Counted from the stretch's first letter, positions 1 to 12,349 are shown. The stretch: 64,000 nucleotides of DNA from Anthopleura xanthogrammica (GCA_964019055.1 OZ025213.1:9821216-9885215); one strand, 5' to 3'. Numbers and translations: made by a program. The notes: generated from the sequence alone by a model not told the origin.

Positions 1-2149
1 TTTAGACGAGAATTTTGATCATAGCCGCACGGGGGTCCAATAAGAGCAAAATAATATTACCTTCGTTTTTAAAGTTAAAAAGATAGATATCATCCTATAT
101 ATCATCGTATCGAATAAACATGATAAGAAAGTATGACAAAATATTAAAAAATCAGCAATTTGAAATAATTTTGAATCTAAATTATGTTTCTTATTTCGAA
201 ATGCTCTACCCCACCCTAGCTGAGTTAGATTTTATAGTTTTTTTACTTTTAGCTCGTGACGTAATAGCAACAGTAAAATCAACAGTTGACCAATCAGAAG
301 AGAGGAAAACTGGAAGGTGGCACGTGAAAGTGATTTTACTGAACCGGTAATATACCGTGCGTATAAAATCATTCCTCGTATCGGTAGAAACGAAAAAAAT
401 ATAATATAAAAAATACTAGGTTAATAAGCAGTTGAAAAAATTCTGAATTTAACGAAACACTTGACATTAATCTTGAAAACATAAGGTGAATTGAAAATGT
501 TTCTCCGGTGAAATGATTGTAAGGTGTATCGAACAAAATTCATTGTTTAAAACCTGATTTCAAAACAAGAATACGAGACGAGTTGCCGGTAAGACTTGAT
601 TTTGTGTATGTGGAAATGCTGTCACACACATATTTGGTACCGAAAAGTATATTTCTTGATAAAACTGGTTTAACGTCTTTTTTTAGAAGATAATATTAAC
701 AGATTTTCAGCTTTATGGCTAATTTTTCTGTTAGAAGCGCATAAAAAGTTCCGTACGTACACCGAGTGACCGTTTTGCGTTCGGGCCATGGACGGGTAAC
801 CGGGGACGGAAACAGTTAGCAGATTTGTAATACTGACTCCAAAGAAGGAGAAGGAGAAGAAAAATTAAGAGAAAGTAATGCACTTTCCAATCGCAATGGA
901 AGCTCTTTTTGCATCTGTTTATTTATCAGCGAGGTGGGCGGTAGAACAGAGCGAAAGTACAGAGGCTTGCCTTATATGTTTACCTTTACAACTAAAATAT
1001 TGAGTTTTCTATTCAGTTTGATAATAGTTTTTTTTTTCTTTGGTTAGGCTCGATAGGTTATTGTTTCTTTAATTTTCTTCTTACACTCTTGTTGTATTTT
1101 TATGCGAATCATTATTTTTAATCATCTGGCTCCTTGAAAAGCTATCCGGTTGAACCTCCTTGTATCTCGGGCATTTGATTTTTGTTTTTTCCCCCGCTCA
1201 CGCCAGACAGGCTTTTAAAATAGACTGAAATGCCAACACTAAAACGGAAAAGTTCTGGTAAACTAGTTGAGAGCTTCTTTATAGTCGCAATTTTATTTTC
1301 AACAGTAAAATCCGGCATGTGGCAACCGAGCAAGGAAGGCCATTTTTACATTGAACGTTGTAGGACCTAAACACAATTTGTCTCTCAAAATTTTCAATAT
1401 TTCGTTCACTGCAGCCCAGTTTTTGATGTCTCTATTTACTATTTCAGCAAGACATTTTCAGTTATTATTGGATCTGTCTAGAACAGTTTTAGCGGAATTT
1501 GTGGGAAACTCGATACGGCAGCCGGGTTTGTACGTAGCAATGAGGATCGTAGCCGTATTATTTCCGTAACTATATCATATCAAAGTGTTGTCGCATTACG
1601 GACACGTCCGTACCGTAAGCTGTTAATATTTTGCATCACTGAGACTATGAAAAACCTGCGTAAGCTCATCTAGATGGAACAATATTCGACCTAGCAGTCA
1701 TCAGTGATCGGTAGTAGATGCCGAGTAAGACCTGTATTTACTGGTAAAGCCTGTTGTACATGGCCGGTCACTTAATATATGAGAAGCAAAAACTTGATCA
1801 ACCTACAACAATGATTAGAAGTAAAACACGACAGACCTGTTTTTAGAGGCCCGGATTTTAGACCTATAAATAAATGTACTCATGTTTGAGTAGCACAGTA
1901 AAGTAAAACTTAATTGTTTTGAAGCCTGTTTTACCTGTTTATTATGAATTATTCATATAAAGGTAATAAAAACTTGTTCGAACAAGCTAGCAATATGCCG
2001 GGGTATTATTATTATTATTTTTTTTTTTGAGGGGGTGGAGGAGAGTAAACGTAATGCAAGCACTAATAGGCTATATATATCATCTGAATTTCGCGGATTT
2101 GAAAACCGATCGATAAAAAGTCGTCCCGGCCTGAGACAACAGACAAATG

Positions 2150-2262
2150 CCCTAAAATTTAAGTGATAACTGAAAAAAAGCCGGAAATTTAACTGACAAC
2201 TGTTAAATAAGCGAAATTTTAACTGACAACTGATACCTAGACCCCCATCCAGACCCTCGAGA
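2150..2262. repeat. Dispersed repeat with TTAACTGACAACTG motifs
   Basis: Several copies of an AACTGACAACTG-like motif, ending in the string CATCCAGACCCTC. A second patch at about 3290-3405 carries TGTCAGTTA-type motifs and ends in the same CATCCAGACCCTC string. The two are probably diverged pieces of one dispersed element. Family unknown. Confidence 0.4.
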
Positions 2263-4189
2263 TCCTAGCTGACGACTTCACAAGAGAAAACTTAGAGAAA
2301 ATATGTGGAAGCTGGGGTAAGGTAACATTTCGCATTTCTGCAGATTTCTTTTCTGAAAATCCAATCTATTTAAAGAAGCCGACTTCCCTTTTGGAATCGG
2401 GCTCATTATTCCTAGGCAGAGGCGTAGCGAGAGGGGTCCTAGGGACACCCCTTTCTTGCTCAGAATAGACCCTGTACCAATTAAAAACCTCTGGGAATAA
2501 GAATTTTTGTTCCAAAAATGTTCCACGTCGGATATTAAAATACATCAACATTCCAATTATTTTTTTGCCGTGTTTTGGCTGTTTATGTTTTTTTTTTATC
2601 AACATGCCAAGTCCTTTTCTGACAGGTCGGGGAAGCGAGCCATGTTGACAAATGCAACGTTACTGACTGCGCATGAGCAAACCATATATATAAAATTTGC
2701 ATCAAAACGGCTTTAAACTGTAATGCGCATGAGCAGACCATTATTTGTTCAATATTTGTTTGCACGCAGGCATGAAGTTAATATTTGACTATGTGTCAAT
2801 TTATTTCTTAAACCAAGCTTTCGGCCATCTTGGCCATCATCAGGGTTGTAGTCATTATTTGTTGGCAGTTATTTGCAGTTCTTTCGGCCAATAAAAACGA
2901 AGGAAAAATAATTTGAATGATAATTTGCTTTGTCAGTTAAACGTTAGTTAAATATTAACTAGTATTATTGTTTTTTTTATTGTTTTTGGACGTTTTTGAT
3001 ACGATATACAATGAAGTTCATAATATATTGACAAATAAATACTATACAGTATCTATTAAGTGTTCTAGTTTCTAGTCCAAACTTGCTCTTCCAGTCCTCG
3101 GATTCTATCAAGGGTCATTATTAATGGAGGGGGGAGGGAGAAATAATTTTACGAGTGAAAATTAATTTATGACCCACCCCGTGCGCGTAAAGTGTTAAAT
3201 AGAATTTTAGGCCCACCCCAGACAGAGTGCTGGGGAAAAAAAAAAAAACCAGAAGAAAAAGTGTAATAGTAAACTGAAAAATACCAACTACTACTTCAAT
3301 TGTCAGTTACTTGACAGTTTAATTTCATTTGTCAGTTAACAGTTAAAAATTTCGTTCCTTGTTAGTTAACATTTTGTCAATTGTTAGTAAACCCCATCCA
3401 GACCCTCTTCCTCGGTTTGTTTAATGCGCTTCTGATTTTGTTGCTTTAGGCATTCCTAGCTCTACCCTTTAGTAGCAGGTTTCGGGAGGCACGGGTGCGG
3501 TGTGCGCTGCACGCGGGCTCAATCGTCGGCTGTCATGACTGTACGTGCATGTGTAGAATAGCTGATTGGTTTCCTTCTGTGCTTCATGAGTCGTTTTCCT
3601 TTTTTCCTTCCTCCCGGCGCAAAAAAAAGCGAACCGTGATATTCAAATTTTCCTCGACCAATAATTAAGCTCCTATTGTTTTTTTTAATCTCCCGCGCTT
3701 ATCCACGTCTATTGTGTGGTGGGCCTTTTGTTTTCGAGATGTCTACACCATTCTTTGATACGCGCAAAAACCAACTTCCGTGATAGCTAATCCAATTTGG
3801 TCATGGAACTGAAACCACAGCTTGTCTGTTACCAAGGGAGTACCAGTACTCTTGTAAACCAACAAACGTAAAATTAGGCGCATGCCTATATGTTTTTTAG
3901 TCCTGTCGAGTTTATATCAGAGGGACGAGACCGAGGAGCTCTGGTACGAGACTGAACTTATATATGTATTCTACTCTATTAAACACCAACGCTACACCCC
4001 ATACCATAAAGCGCACATGCGATGCAATTCTCCTTATGAGGGCAGAGATTGCCACAGGTTGTCAAGGTAGTAAAAAGTATAGCATTGTGCCTGCGCTTCT
4101 CAGTCGAAAGGAGTTATTTTAGTATAGATTCGTCCGTGATCCACAGGTCGAGTCCAATCTCCCAGGGACCGCGTGAGGGGGGGACTGGT

Positions 4190-4330
4190 AGGGCTATAGC
4201 CCTACCACGTTTTCCCTTTTCCCATACTAGTCTCTTATATTTTGCAATTTTAGCCCCACCACTTTTCCCCATACTAGTCTCTAACATAACCCCACCACTT
4301 TTTAGGGTGCTCCGCGCCCAAGTCTCGGCC
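4190..4330 (+). repeat. Dispersed repeat, copy A
   Basis: Contains TACTAGTCTCTTATATTTTG, a CTTAGCCCC-like segment, a second CATACTA segment, and CCACTTTTTAGGGTGCTCC. The same order of motifs recurs at about 8325-8460 in the same orientation, so this is an interspersed repeat rather than a coding exon. Possibly the 3' end of a retroelement; no ORF supports a class. Confidence 0.5.
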
Positions 4331-4574
4331 CTACTGACAGTAAGTGGCACGGCAATGAGATAAATTATATAGCCGTTACCACTTGCAATACAATATACCA
4401 GAAGTCCATAACTTCTGAATATACCAATTTTAAAACTACCATCATATATGCACGAAGTACCTCCCGTTTAAATTACAGGAAATGAATTTCATTAATTTAT
4501 TTTGGATAATGTTTCAATCAATATAATTCGAACACTCGTCGAGTTTTGGTCGGTGTCGGTCTATACTATCCACT

Positions 4575-4602
4575 CCCCCCCCCCCCCCCCCCCCCCTCCC
4601 CC
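4575..4602. repeat. Poly-C tract
   Basis: Uninterrupted or nearly uninterrupted C run of more than 20 bases. Similar G/C homopolymers occur near 6704, 8587, 8877, 29041, 29507, 60599 and 63599. Length is unreliable in short-read assemblies. Confidence 0.8.
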
Positions 4603-4873
4603 TGCTATGAAGCTGTGCTGAGTCATGGTGACATAACCATTGTTTTTGAATTCTTGAATATGGTATTCCTGTGGAAAAGTGTTACATAACAAATTTCTTC
4701 CGGAAGTGATCATTAAAATGATTATGAAAGTCCTTCGTAGCCCACTAAAATACTCAAGTAAGATAATTTGTAGCTAGTAATAGTCAACCAGAACATTATT
4801 TTTATTTTTTTGGTAATTTCATGCTTATAATCGAGCTTTTCTTATGGAGCATTTGACTATTCTATTTCCGGCA

Positions 4874-5003
4874 CACGTGAATACGGTTGGCAAAGCATGC
4901 TAGTCCACGTGAGAGACCTCATGCCCAGTGCTTCAACCAATGACGTTACATTTATACGATTATGCAATGTCATGTCACAGTAACGTACGCCTCTCTTCAC
5001 GTG
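4874..5003. promoter_or_regulatory. E-box cluster upstream of PAR-bZIP 1
   Basis: Three perfect CACGTG E-boxes at 4874-4879, 4906-4911 and 4998-5003 lie 105-234 bases before the start codon at 5108. Between them are a TGACGT CRE half-site (4941-4946) and ATTATGCAAT (4959-4968), which resembles C/EBP and PAR-bZIP D-box sites. CACGTG is the classic CLOCK:BMAL/bHLH-PAS site, and PAR-bZIP genes are clock outputs in animals. Promoter function is inferred from position and motif density. Confidence 0.65.
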
Positions 5004-5107
5004 TAAAGCCACTTGTTTTAAACACGAAATGTTCCGTATTGTAGTATTTCAAAGTTGTGCTTTGGACGAAGTAGACGCTGTGTTGCTCTGAAATTGTATA
5101 TGCCCCA

Positions 5108-6355
5108 ATGGAATTATTAGACAGCGATTTTGGTAAGAATTTTTGCTTTTTCTAGATCTAGTTCATTGATACTGGATATTTGAAGGTGATTCCCTGCGTT
5201 TGAAACGTTTGAAACGCTGCTAGCGATGTTCATCGATTTTTGACCTGGAAAAGTATTAGTACTGTTAACAAGATATGTAACTCCCTTCATTTTTCATACT
5301 GTCACTTTTGGTGTTAAGTTGAAAGTTGAGGAAGTAGAGAACAGTATTTATATCTAAAGAAATTTTTAATAACAATGAAACAGGGAGCCCACACAGGGAG
5401 TGAACTTTATGTTGCGTACTGTGAACACTTAAATTTGCCTGTATTTGGTACTATAGCCAAAAGTGAAACAGCTAGTTAATCGAAACTATATTCAAAGATA
5501 ATAAAACGTTGAATAAAACATACAGATATAGTCACATGTATATATAATTTTTTATTTCATAATTTTTTTTTAGGGAACTACCATTCCCATTCATATCATG
5601 AGAAACTTGAAGATCTTGACAGTGGCTGTTCCTGTCTTTCATCATCTCCAAGCAACTGCAGCGATTTTTCGTACTCAAGTTTGGATAATTTTGGCGAGGA
5701 CTGGACCATAAAAAGAGAAGTTGCATTGGAAATGGGTCAATCATTTCTAGATGGTGGCCCAGTACTTAACCCCTACATCAATATCAAGGCTGAAAACGAC
5801 ACTGTTGAATATGAGAAAACCACCTTATTGATGCCTGATAATTTCGCAGATCTTCTGGATGGTGCAGTAACTAGTTGCACTCAACTACAAGACAATTTTG
5901 ATCAATGCTTGAGAGATTTAAATGAGACAGATTCATCATTAGATGTGCACGTGTTGTCAGACAAAAGCTTTTATGATACTTCAATAGACATCACACATAA
6001 TACAGCACAGAAGTGCCAGTCTGAGCCTAAAGTGAAGGAACAGAAAAGGAAAAGAAATCATAGTGAAAATGATCATACTTATGCAAACAATAAACAAAAC
6101 CAGATTGAAAATGTCACGGTAAAGAAACAAAAGTCTAACTCCAACCTTAAAGACCATAAAGATGACAAAACATATTGGGAAAAACGACAGAAGAATAATC
6201 TTGCTGCCAAGCGCTCAAGAGAAATGAAGAGAGGCCGAGAAATTGAACTTGTAAAGAAATCAACTTCATTGGAAAAAGAAAATGCAGACTTATTGAAACA
6301 AATGGAAAAACTGAAAAAGCTTGTTCATAAGCTCGAGCTCAAATTAAAGAAGTGA
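5108..6355 (+). CDS. PAR-type bZIP transcription factor 1
   Basis: Two coding exons, 5108-5132 and 5574-6355, joined across a phase-1 intron (donor G|GTAAG, acceptor TTTAG|GG), give 268 residues. Residues about 206-268 form the bZIP. YWEKRQKNN plus AAKRSRE matches the PAR (HLF/TEF/DBP) basic region, and leucine heptads follow to the C-terminus. The rest is acidic and Ser/Asn-rich, typical of an activation region. Expected to bind D-box DNA (TTAYGTAA-like) in the nucleus as a dimer. The start was chosen because ATG precedes a clean donor and the frame continues through the junction with no stop. A polyadenylation signal AATAAA lies at 6925-6930. A second PAR-bZIP gene follows on the same strand. 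The PAR call is firm; assignment to HLF, TEF or DBP is not possible. Confidence 0.9.
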
Positions 6356-7292
6356 CGGCAATTATTGTCATCTAAAATTGTATATATGAGTTATAATCAG
6401 ATAATATTTGTATTACTTATACATGTACATAGCTGTTTAATACTTTATGCCTAAGATGAAATCTACGAATACAAACTGATTATATATATTTTGGTAAGAT
6501 TTTTGTATAAATGTTTTCTAAAAGTTTGAATTGCTGAGCAAGTGATTTGCATATCACTCCTAGCTTGACATATGAGCTTGTGAATCAGAATTTATGTATG
6601 CTAGCTGTAAATTTAGGTTGCTAGACATTTGATAAACAGATAAAATAGAAGTACATACCACACATCCTTAGTTTATGTCCCAGAAAATGCTGGTATAACA
6701 TGGAGGGGGGGGGGGGGGGCAAATATGGGAGGGATTTATTGTGACCATGTGTAAATCAAAGGGTTTGCTGTATTTGATACTAACTAGACTGATTCGATAT
6801 TAGATATTGAGTCATAGTAAATAATCATGTGTTTCTTGGATGGTTTTATTGTGATGCTGTGTATTCTCCATTATAAATGCATATAAGTAATTGAGATATT
6901 TCTATGTTGATAAAGAATATTGCAAATAAAGGATGTTGGATTTAAAAAAGTGTTGGTTTAATAACATATTGGTCAAAAAGTAGATGACTTTAGTCCCTTA
7001 GCCAAACTTCTTGATATCTTAGAGTGAAAATGACTAGAACTATTAATGATGCCTTCATTCAGTTTGTAAGAGTAAGATAAAGACGACCCAAAATGTCAAT
7101 TGTTATTTAATTAATTTGATTTCCTTAAATGGTGTGATGCATACCTGGCTGTACAAACCACTGCTGTATTTTTGATGATTACTGTTAAAACTATTTATAT
7201 ATTGTGATATGGATGATCAAGCTGAGGACGATACATTAGACACGAATACTCCTTCTTACAGGTCTGTTCACTGACCACCAATAGATCCAAGT

Positions 7293-7505
7293 CCAGGATT
7301 CAGGCTGAGCAATAATAATTAAAAAAAAACACTCTCGAGATGCATGCAGTTCCGTTCCACTGATCACGAATAATTAATTAATAGTTCCAAGTCGAGGTTG
7401 GAGGTTGGAGTTGCGGCGCATGATAAATTATAGTTATGATTATAGTGGAAGGGAACTGCATGCATCGGGAGAGTGTTCTTTTTTATTGCCTAGCCTGAAT
7501 CCTGG
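7293..7505. mobile_element. MITE-like element with long terminal inverted repeats
   Basis: The left arm begins CCAGGATTCAGGCT and the right arm ends AGCCTGAATCCTGG. The arms continue inward through CACTCTCGAGATGCATG and its inverted partner near 7440-7480. About 213 bp, non-coding. Superfamily not determined. Confidence 0.7.
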
Positions 7506-7661
7506 CTAAACTAGCTATAGTGTTTACCATAATTCTTGCGTAAAAAAACGACAGGATTCTATATATTGCACATAACCTTTGCGATATCTGCTACAAACAG
7601 ACAAATCACAAATCATTATAAGAAATTTTGGAATAAATGGAAAACTTACTGGTAAACGCCC

Positions 7662-7830
7662 AATAGACCTCTTTACCTTCGTTGTTTGTTGTGCCCATTT
7701 CAGACCACATGATGCCGCTCTTGGGAGTTGATTCTTTCATGTGTAAATATTTTAACAAAAGAACATTTCTCAAGGGAATGTCATGTGGTCTGAAATGGGC
7801 AATTTGCATAAGAAGGTAAAGAGGTCTATT
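7662..7830. mobile_element. MITE, TTTCAGACCACATG family, copy 1
   Basis: A perfect 19-bp outer inverted repeat (AATAGACCTCTTTACCTTC at 7662-7680; complement at 7812-7830) encloses a second inverted pair, GCCCATTTCAGACCACATG (from 7693) with its complement ending at 7800. Related inverted pairs occur at about 13180-13307 and 25708-25852. Non-coding. Confidence 0.75.
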
Positions 7831-8324
7831 ACTCCAACAATACTGATATTGAGCATTCTTCGGTGCTAAGTACTTTGCGCTGAATCCCTGGCTAAACTGA
7901 CAAGATCTTCTGTTGCGCAAAAAGACCGTTCGTTTATTTGTTATGAGAAATTACTGTATACGGTAGAGGGAGATTTATCCATGGATTGTGTGATAGGTAT
8001 AGCACCAGACGTCAATCAACCTATTTCAGAATGACGTCAGATTTAATTAAATTATCTATTGTTTAAAAGGGTGACAGAATTATTAAAATTTAATGAAAAT
8101 TCTATCTTTAAAATAACATAATAATTTAGACTAAGTTGCCACATTTTCATTTTCGGCTAATTCAGGTTTTTTTAAGTTGATTTTCAGTTTTAGATTTGTT
8201 GGTAAAATAACCGATTGTTCTTATTTTTGTTTATTTTTGTTCCTTGCAAGGTATGCAAGCAGAAGCCCAACAGGGACTCGTCTGTAGCAAGGAAACATGA
8301 AGAGCGGTTCACGGACGGCGGAGT

Positions 8325-8460
8325 CGGGTTTCTTTTTCCTTTTGTATACTAGTCTTTTATATTTTCTGATCTTAGCCCCCTCCGGCTTTTTCACCTTTAT
8401 TTGCATACTAATGTAATTGTACTAGCCCCCCACTTTAAAATGTGCTCCACCGTTCGTGCG
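8325..8460 (+). repeat. Dispersed repeat, copy B
   Basis: Shares TATACTAGTCTTTTATATTTT, a CTTAGCCCCC block and a CCCCACTTTAAAATGTGCTCC end with 4190-4330, in the same order and orientation. It is followed by a segment whose end (CTGGTTGCGCCCCTGG, near 8623-8638) is typical of low-copy non-autonomous transposons. Confidence 0.5.
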
Positions 8461-9769
8461 GTTTCAGTGTAGTGTGCAAGGGCGTAGCAGAGGGCGCGGG
8501 TCGTCCATCGTGTTTGCCGTTTTTTAGGTTGGTCGTTTTTTTTTGTTGGTCCTTTTTTTAGTTGATGTTCTGAAACGGGTTTTGCCCCCCCCCCCCCCCC
8601 CCCCCTCCCCTAAAGCAAAATCCTGGTTGCGCCCCTGGTGTGCTGTACCACGTCTCATGCAGTTACCTAATAATAAAAAGGTCGTACAGTAATACAGAAT
8701 ATGGCACATTCACACTGAATATAGCCCCATTTTTCCCATACTCAGTGACTGCATCAGTTATATTTTAAGTTTTATATTAAAAGTTATATTTTCCTGAAAT
8801 AATTATTTTGTCAAAAAATAGACTTCTGTTAACTGTGATTGATACTGATTTGACTTAACTGTTTCATATATATCTGGGGGGGGGGGGGGGGGGGAGGTTT
8901 CTTGTTTGTTGTTTTTATTGACGTCGCTAAGCATCTTACTCCAAGGTGTTTTTTCTTGTTACTCGATTCGAAACGTTTTCGGATTCAGCCGCATTAAGTC
9001 ATGCATAGAGTAATTCCAATGCTGGGCACTACTTATGAATCAAATATAAATTATTAGTATAGAAGCTAAACATTTTGTCGCCTTTTGTTCCTTTGCAACT
9101 AATAAACACAAACCGCTACTGAATTGGTGTTGCCCAGGTTTGGAATGACTCTATAAAAAATATGATATGAGAGTAGTGAGTGAATGTTTTGCTGGATACC
9201 ATAGTACTGTTTGTAAATCAGATTAGTTCGGGTTGGTACGTTGCATCACAAGGGTTTAAGAGTTTATCCAGGAAAACTAACGGCGCAGAACTTAATTTTT
9301 CCACACTAAACTACGTTTCTGCATTAAACGAAAAAAAGAATCAGCTAAAATGTAGAGCTCGAATCTATAATATTTTTATTGAATTGTGGCCATATTTTTG
9401 TATAATGCATGTTGTTTTAAGATAATAATAGGACTATGTACGTCATGAATACAAAGGCTTTGATCGGTTCAATAGCATTGTAGAAGGTCGAAGGCAATGA
9501 TTAAGTCTTTTATCCTCTTGGGGTCGTTAATACTCGTTTAACAAAACTGCATTCATCGCTAGTCAAGTGGTTCCCGTGGGCGAGAGTGACTAAAAAACTA
9601 ACACAATGAAAAAAAACCTTTGCATATTTATATAAAGTATTAATCAAAAAAACTAAAAAACAGTCGACTTACTGTTAATTAGACACATGGGTTTGCCTGC
9701 CAAGCTGAAGGCATCGCATGTGAAGTCTAACCCTAAACAGCCTGTTTTCTCTCCTTAACATCCTCATTC

Positions 9770-12009
9770 ATGGACACTCAACTGTTTCTCCAAGGCCACA
9801 GTCAATTAGACGCATTGCCAGGTAAGATTGAGTCATTTTTGGACATTTTTAGAAAAATATTATTACGTAAACTTCGATCGTAAGAATTACCTACTATTCT
9901 AGATTCAATTCTCTGTCCGTCCGGAAGGTTACCCTCGTGCACTCACTGCACTTCGGCTCAATTCTAGGATATTTTCGCGGAATTCCCGTACACCTTTAAA
10001 AATTTTTGATACTCTTTAAATGCGCTCAAGCAATCAAATTGCACATATGCGCTCCAAAATTCTTTAAAAAAAAAAACAAGAATCAGCTAGATTAAAAAAT
10101 TTCATCTTGTCAATACCATTGAATCAGTGTATGCATTCAGATGTTACCTCGATGCGTCGCTCAACTCGATCTCACAATTTTGTAGAAAAAAATTCTATCC
10201 AGGGTTTAAAGTCCAGCCATTCTTAAGCGCAGATCTATTATTCATATCAATAATATTCCATTTAAATAGAATCTTTTCACTATATAAACTGCTACGAGGC
10301 GATATTACCTCTAAAGTTGCACTGACACACCCTTAGATTTCTGCGTGAAAGTGGCGCAATGTTTTTGGCCAAATTATGTTCGAGGTGATTTGATTTCTTG
10401 ATCAGGGGCGAGGACCTTGTACCTCAAATAAGCCATGGTCTTTAAAAACCAATGTAAGTGATGCATATCCAACTAACTGATCTAGAATGTTAAATTAGTT
10501 TATTATTATTAAGTTACTTAAAGCTTAATGTCGCTTAAGTTCATTCATTCATTTGGAGCAAGGAACAGCGTAGTGGCTTTCTGGTATTTAGAATTTAGCG
10601 ACTAAATATTTTTATGTTAAATCCTTTAGAGGAGTGCGTGGGCATTCATTTGCATCCAAATCATCATTCCAATGAGTACATGAACTAATTTTGAACTCAT
10701 TGATGCGTAATTTCTCTTTAATAAATCTTTATTGTATTGTATTCAAACCAAGACAATAACGCTTTACGAGCACTGTCTTTTCATTCCAGAGGTTTAGAAA
10801 TTCATACTATTTAGATTAGCAAAATACTGTTGCCAAAGCAACGAACGTTGAGCTGTCTTGTCAAACACCTCCTTACAATGTGATTGGCTGTGTACTTGTA
10901 AAATACTTGTAAAATACTTTTTATCTTTTTTTGATATGCAGACAAGTCAATCCCTGTTGTTATAGTGAAAGAAATGTCCTGGTTCATAGGTTCCTGATCA
11001 GTGATTTTAAGCCATAATTTTGTGCCCCGCGCGCGGGGGGCAAGCGATCTGCAAAAAAAACTTATCACTTCGGTCATATACTTCCTCGGAGCCTCTTGAA
11101 GCAAGATATCAAAACGATAAATCATTTATCTTGAATTTCGAATTCCTACAATAACCAACTCTTTACGAATTCAATTAAGTAGGTTTTTTTAATATATTCT
11201 TTCTTCTATTTTTCATCTTAGATATCAGCTCATTCCGCCATGGATCATTCAGTGATTATGACAGTGACGTTAGTTCACCGTGCAGCACAAATGACGGGCT
11301 GGATTTCCTTTCATTTGGCGTCCCAGAGATTTTCTTTCCTCAAGACTTTGACTTTCCAACTGTGATACCTGGTGCAGATACGAGTTTTTGTCCTTTAGAC
11401 GAACATCTGCATTCCATTACGTCTACGCAGAATGCAAACGAGTGCAGCAAGAACACCAATCATCTTGAAGAGTACATCAATCAAGAAGCCCTGCAGACTG
11501 CCCCTCAACCATCTTGCATGATGCCTAATCAGCTACCCACGTGCTCAATACAAGGTGATATGCCTCCTAGTTCTAGTATACAAGGAAGTCTTGCTTACCA
11601 CCATTATGCCAGGGACCCCAATATTCCAGGAATACATGGTGGTTTGGTACCAGCGGATAAGTCAGTCCAGGATGCGGCTGTAAATATTAACAGTGAAGAG
11701 GGGACTTCAAAACTTCCTAGAAATATTTCCTCGCAGAATAAGAAAGCCAGACACACGGCCAAGTCCTTACGCAAACACTCCATCCCCGACCAACTGAAGG
11801 ACGAAAAATACTGGAGACGGCGCCTAAGGAATAACTGGTCTGCCAAGAAATCGCGCGAAGCGAAGCGTGCGAAAGATAGTTTAATCCACACCAAAATCTC
11901 ATCCCTGGAAAATGAAAATAACAATCTTAAAATGATCATCGCAAGGCTACTTGCGGAAAGAAATTCACATCAGTGCATTAGATCACCATGGAACAATCAA
12001 ATAATGTAA
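9770..12009 (+). CDS. PAR-type bZIP transcription factor 2
   Basis: Two exons, 9770-9821 and 11222-12009, joined in phase 1 (donor G|GTAAG; acceptor CTTAG|AT), give 279 residues. The bZIP is at about 210-265: KDEKYWRRRLRNN then SAKKSREAKR, a PAR-type basic region with one change from the usual AAKRSR (first Ala to Ser, Arg to Lys), followed by a short leucine zipper. The N-terminal part of exon 2 has an acidic/Ser patch (SDYDSDVSSPCS) resembling DLDSGCSCLSSSP in bZIP 1. The intron lies at the same position and phase, so the two genes are probably tandem paralogues. A GTG codon at 11362 is internal, because the frame is open back to the acceptor at 11221. The first exon is assigned by phase and by its ATG-to-donor structure and is less certain than exon 2. 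Confidence 0.82.
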
Positions 12010-12060
12010 AAATATATATAGTGAACTACTGGCTTTATGATAAACTAAACTCCCACCTAC

Positions 12061-12349
12061 ATGGTCACGTGACCATAGGCAATCGTTTCCATAGGCAACC
12101 ACGTGGTTTTCATATGAGTGGGTAACCTACACTGAAATGTCTTCCCATAGTTTTCGCTACATCGAATCACTACACGTAGTTACGGTACGATACGGAAGAG
12201 CTAGATTATCAGGATTACGAATCTGCTTTATCGTTAATTTTCCTTTTCAGGAGAAAATCACCGCACTATTCTCAAACAAGCTATTTCACTGACTTTGTAT
12301 CAAGTTCGATCAATGTTTGCCGTACAAAACAGTGCAAAATGGTCACGTG
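12061..12349. promoter_or_regulatory. E-box cluster downstream of PAR-bZIP 2
   Basis: Three CACGTG sites lie at 12066-12071, 12100-12105 and 12344-12349. The first sits inside a perfect 16-bp palindrome, ATGGTCACGTGACCAT (12061-12076). They begin 52 bases after the stop codon, so they are in the 3' UTR or a downstream enhancer. Function is inferred only. Confidence 0.45.

Larger units (their letters stand above)
1..4860. other. Gene-poor AT-rich region
   Basis: No open frame here resembles a known protein, and the short open stretches lack splice sites or protein-like composition. It holds old dispersed repeats (see 2150-2262 and 4190-4330), a poly-C run near 4575-4602 and AT-rich filler. 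A regulatory role or distal exons of a gene lying to the left cannot be excluded. Confidence 0.5.
6360..9765. other. Intergenic region between the two bZIP genes
   Basis: Starts with the 3' UTR of bZIP 1 (AATAAA at 6925). No further gene recognised. Contains two inverted-repeat elements (7293-7505, 7662-7830), a perfect CRE palindrome TGACGTCA at 8032-8039, a dispersed repeat (8325-8460) and homopolymer G/C runs. Confidence 0.55.

Noticed and set aside
11604..11939. Antisense open frame of 111 codons opposite PAR-bZIP 2
   Set aside because: It overlaps the clear bZIP coding sequence on the other strand and has no recognisable domain.
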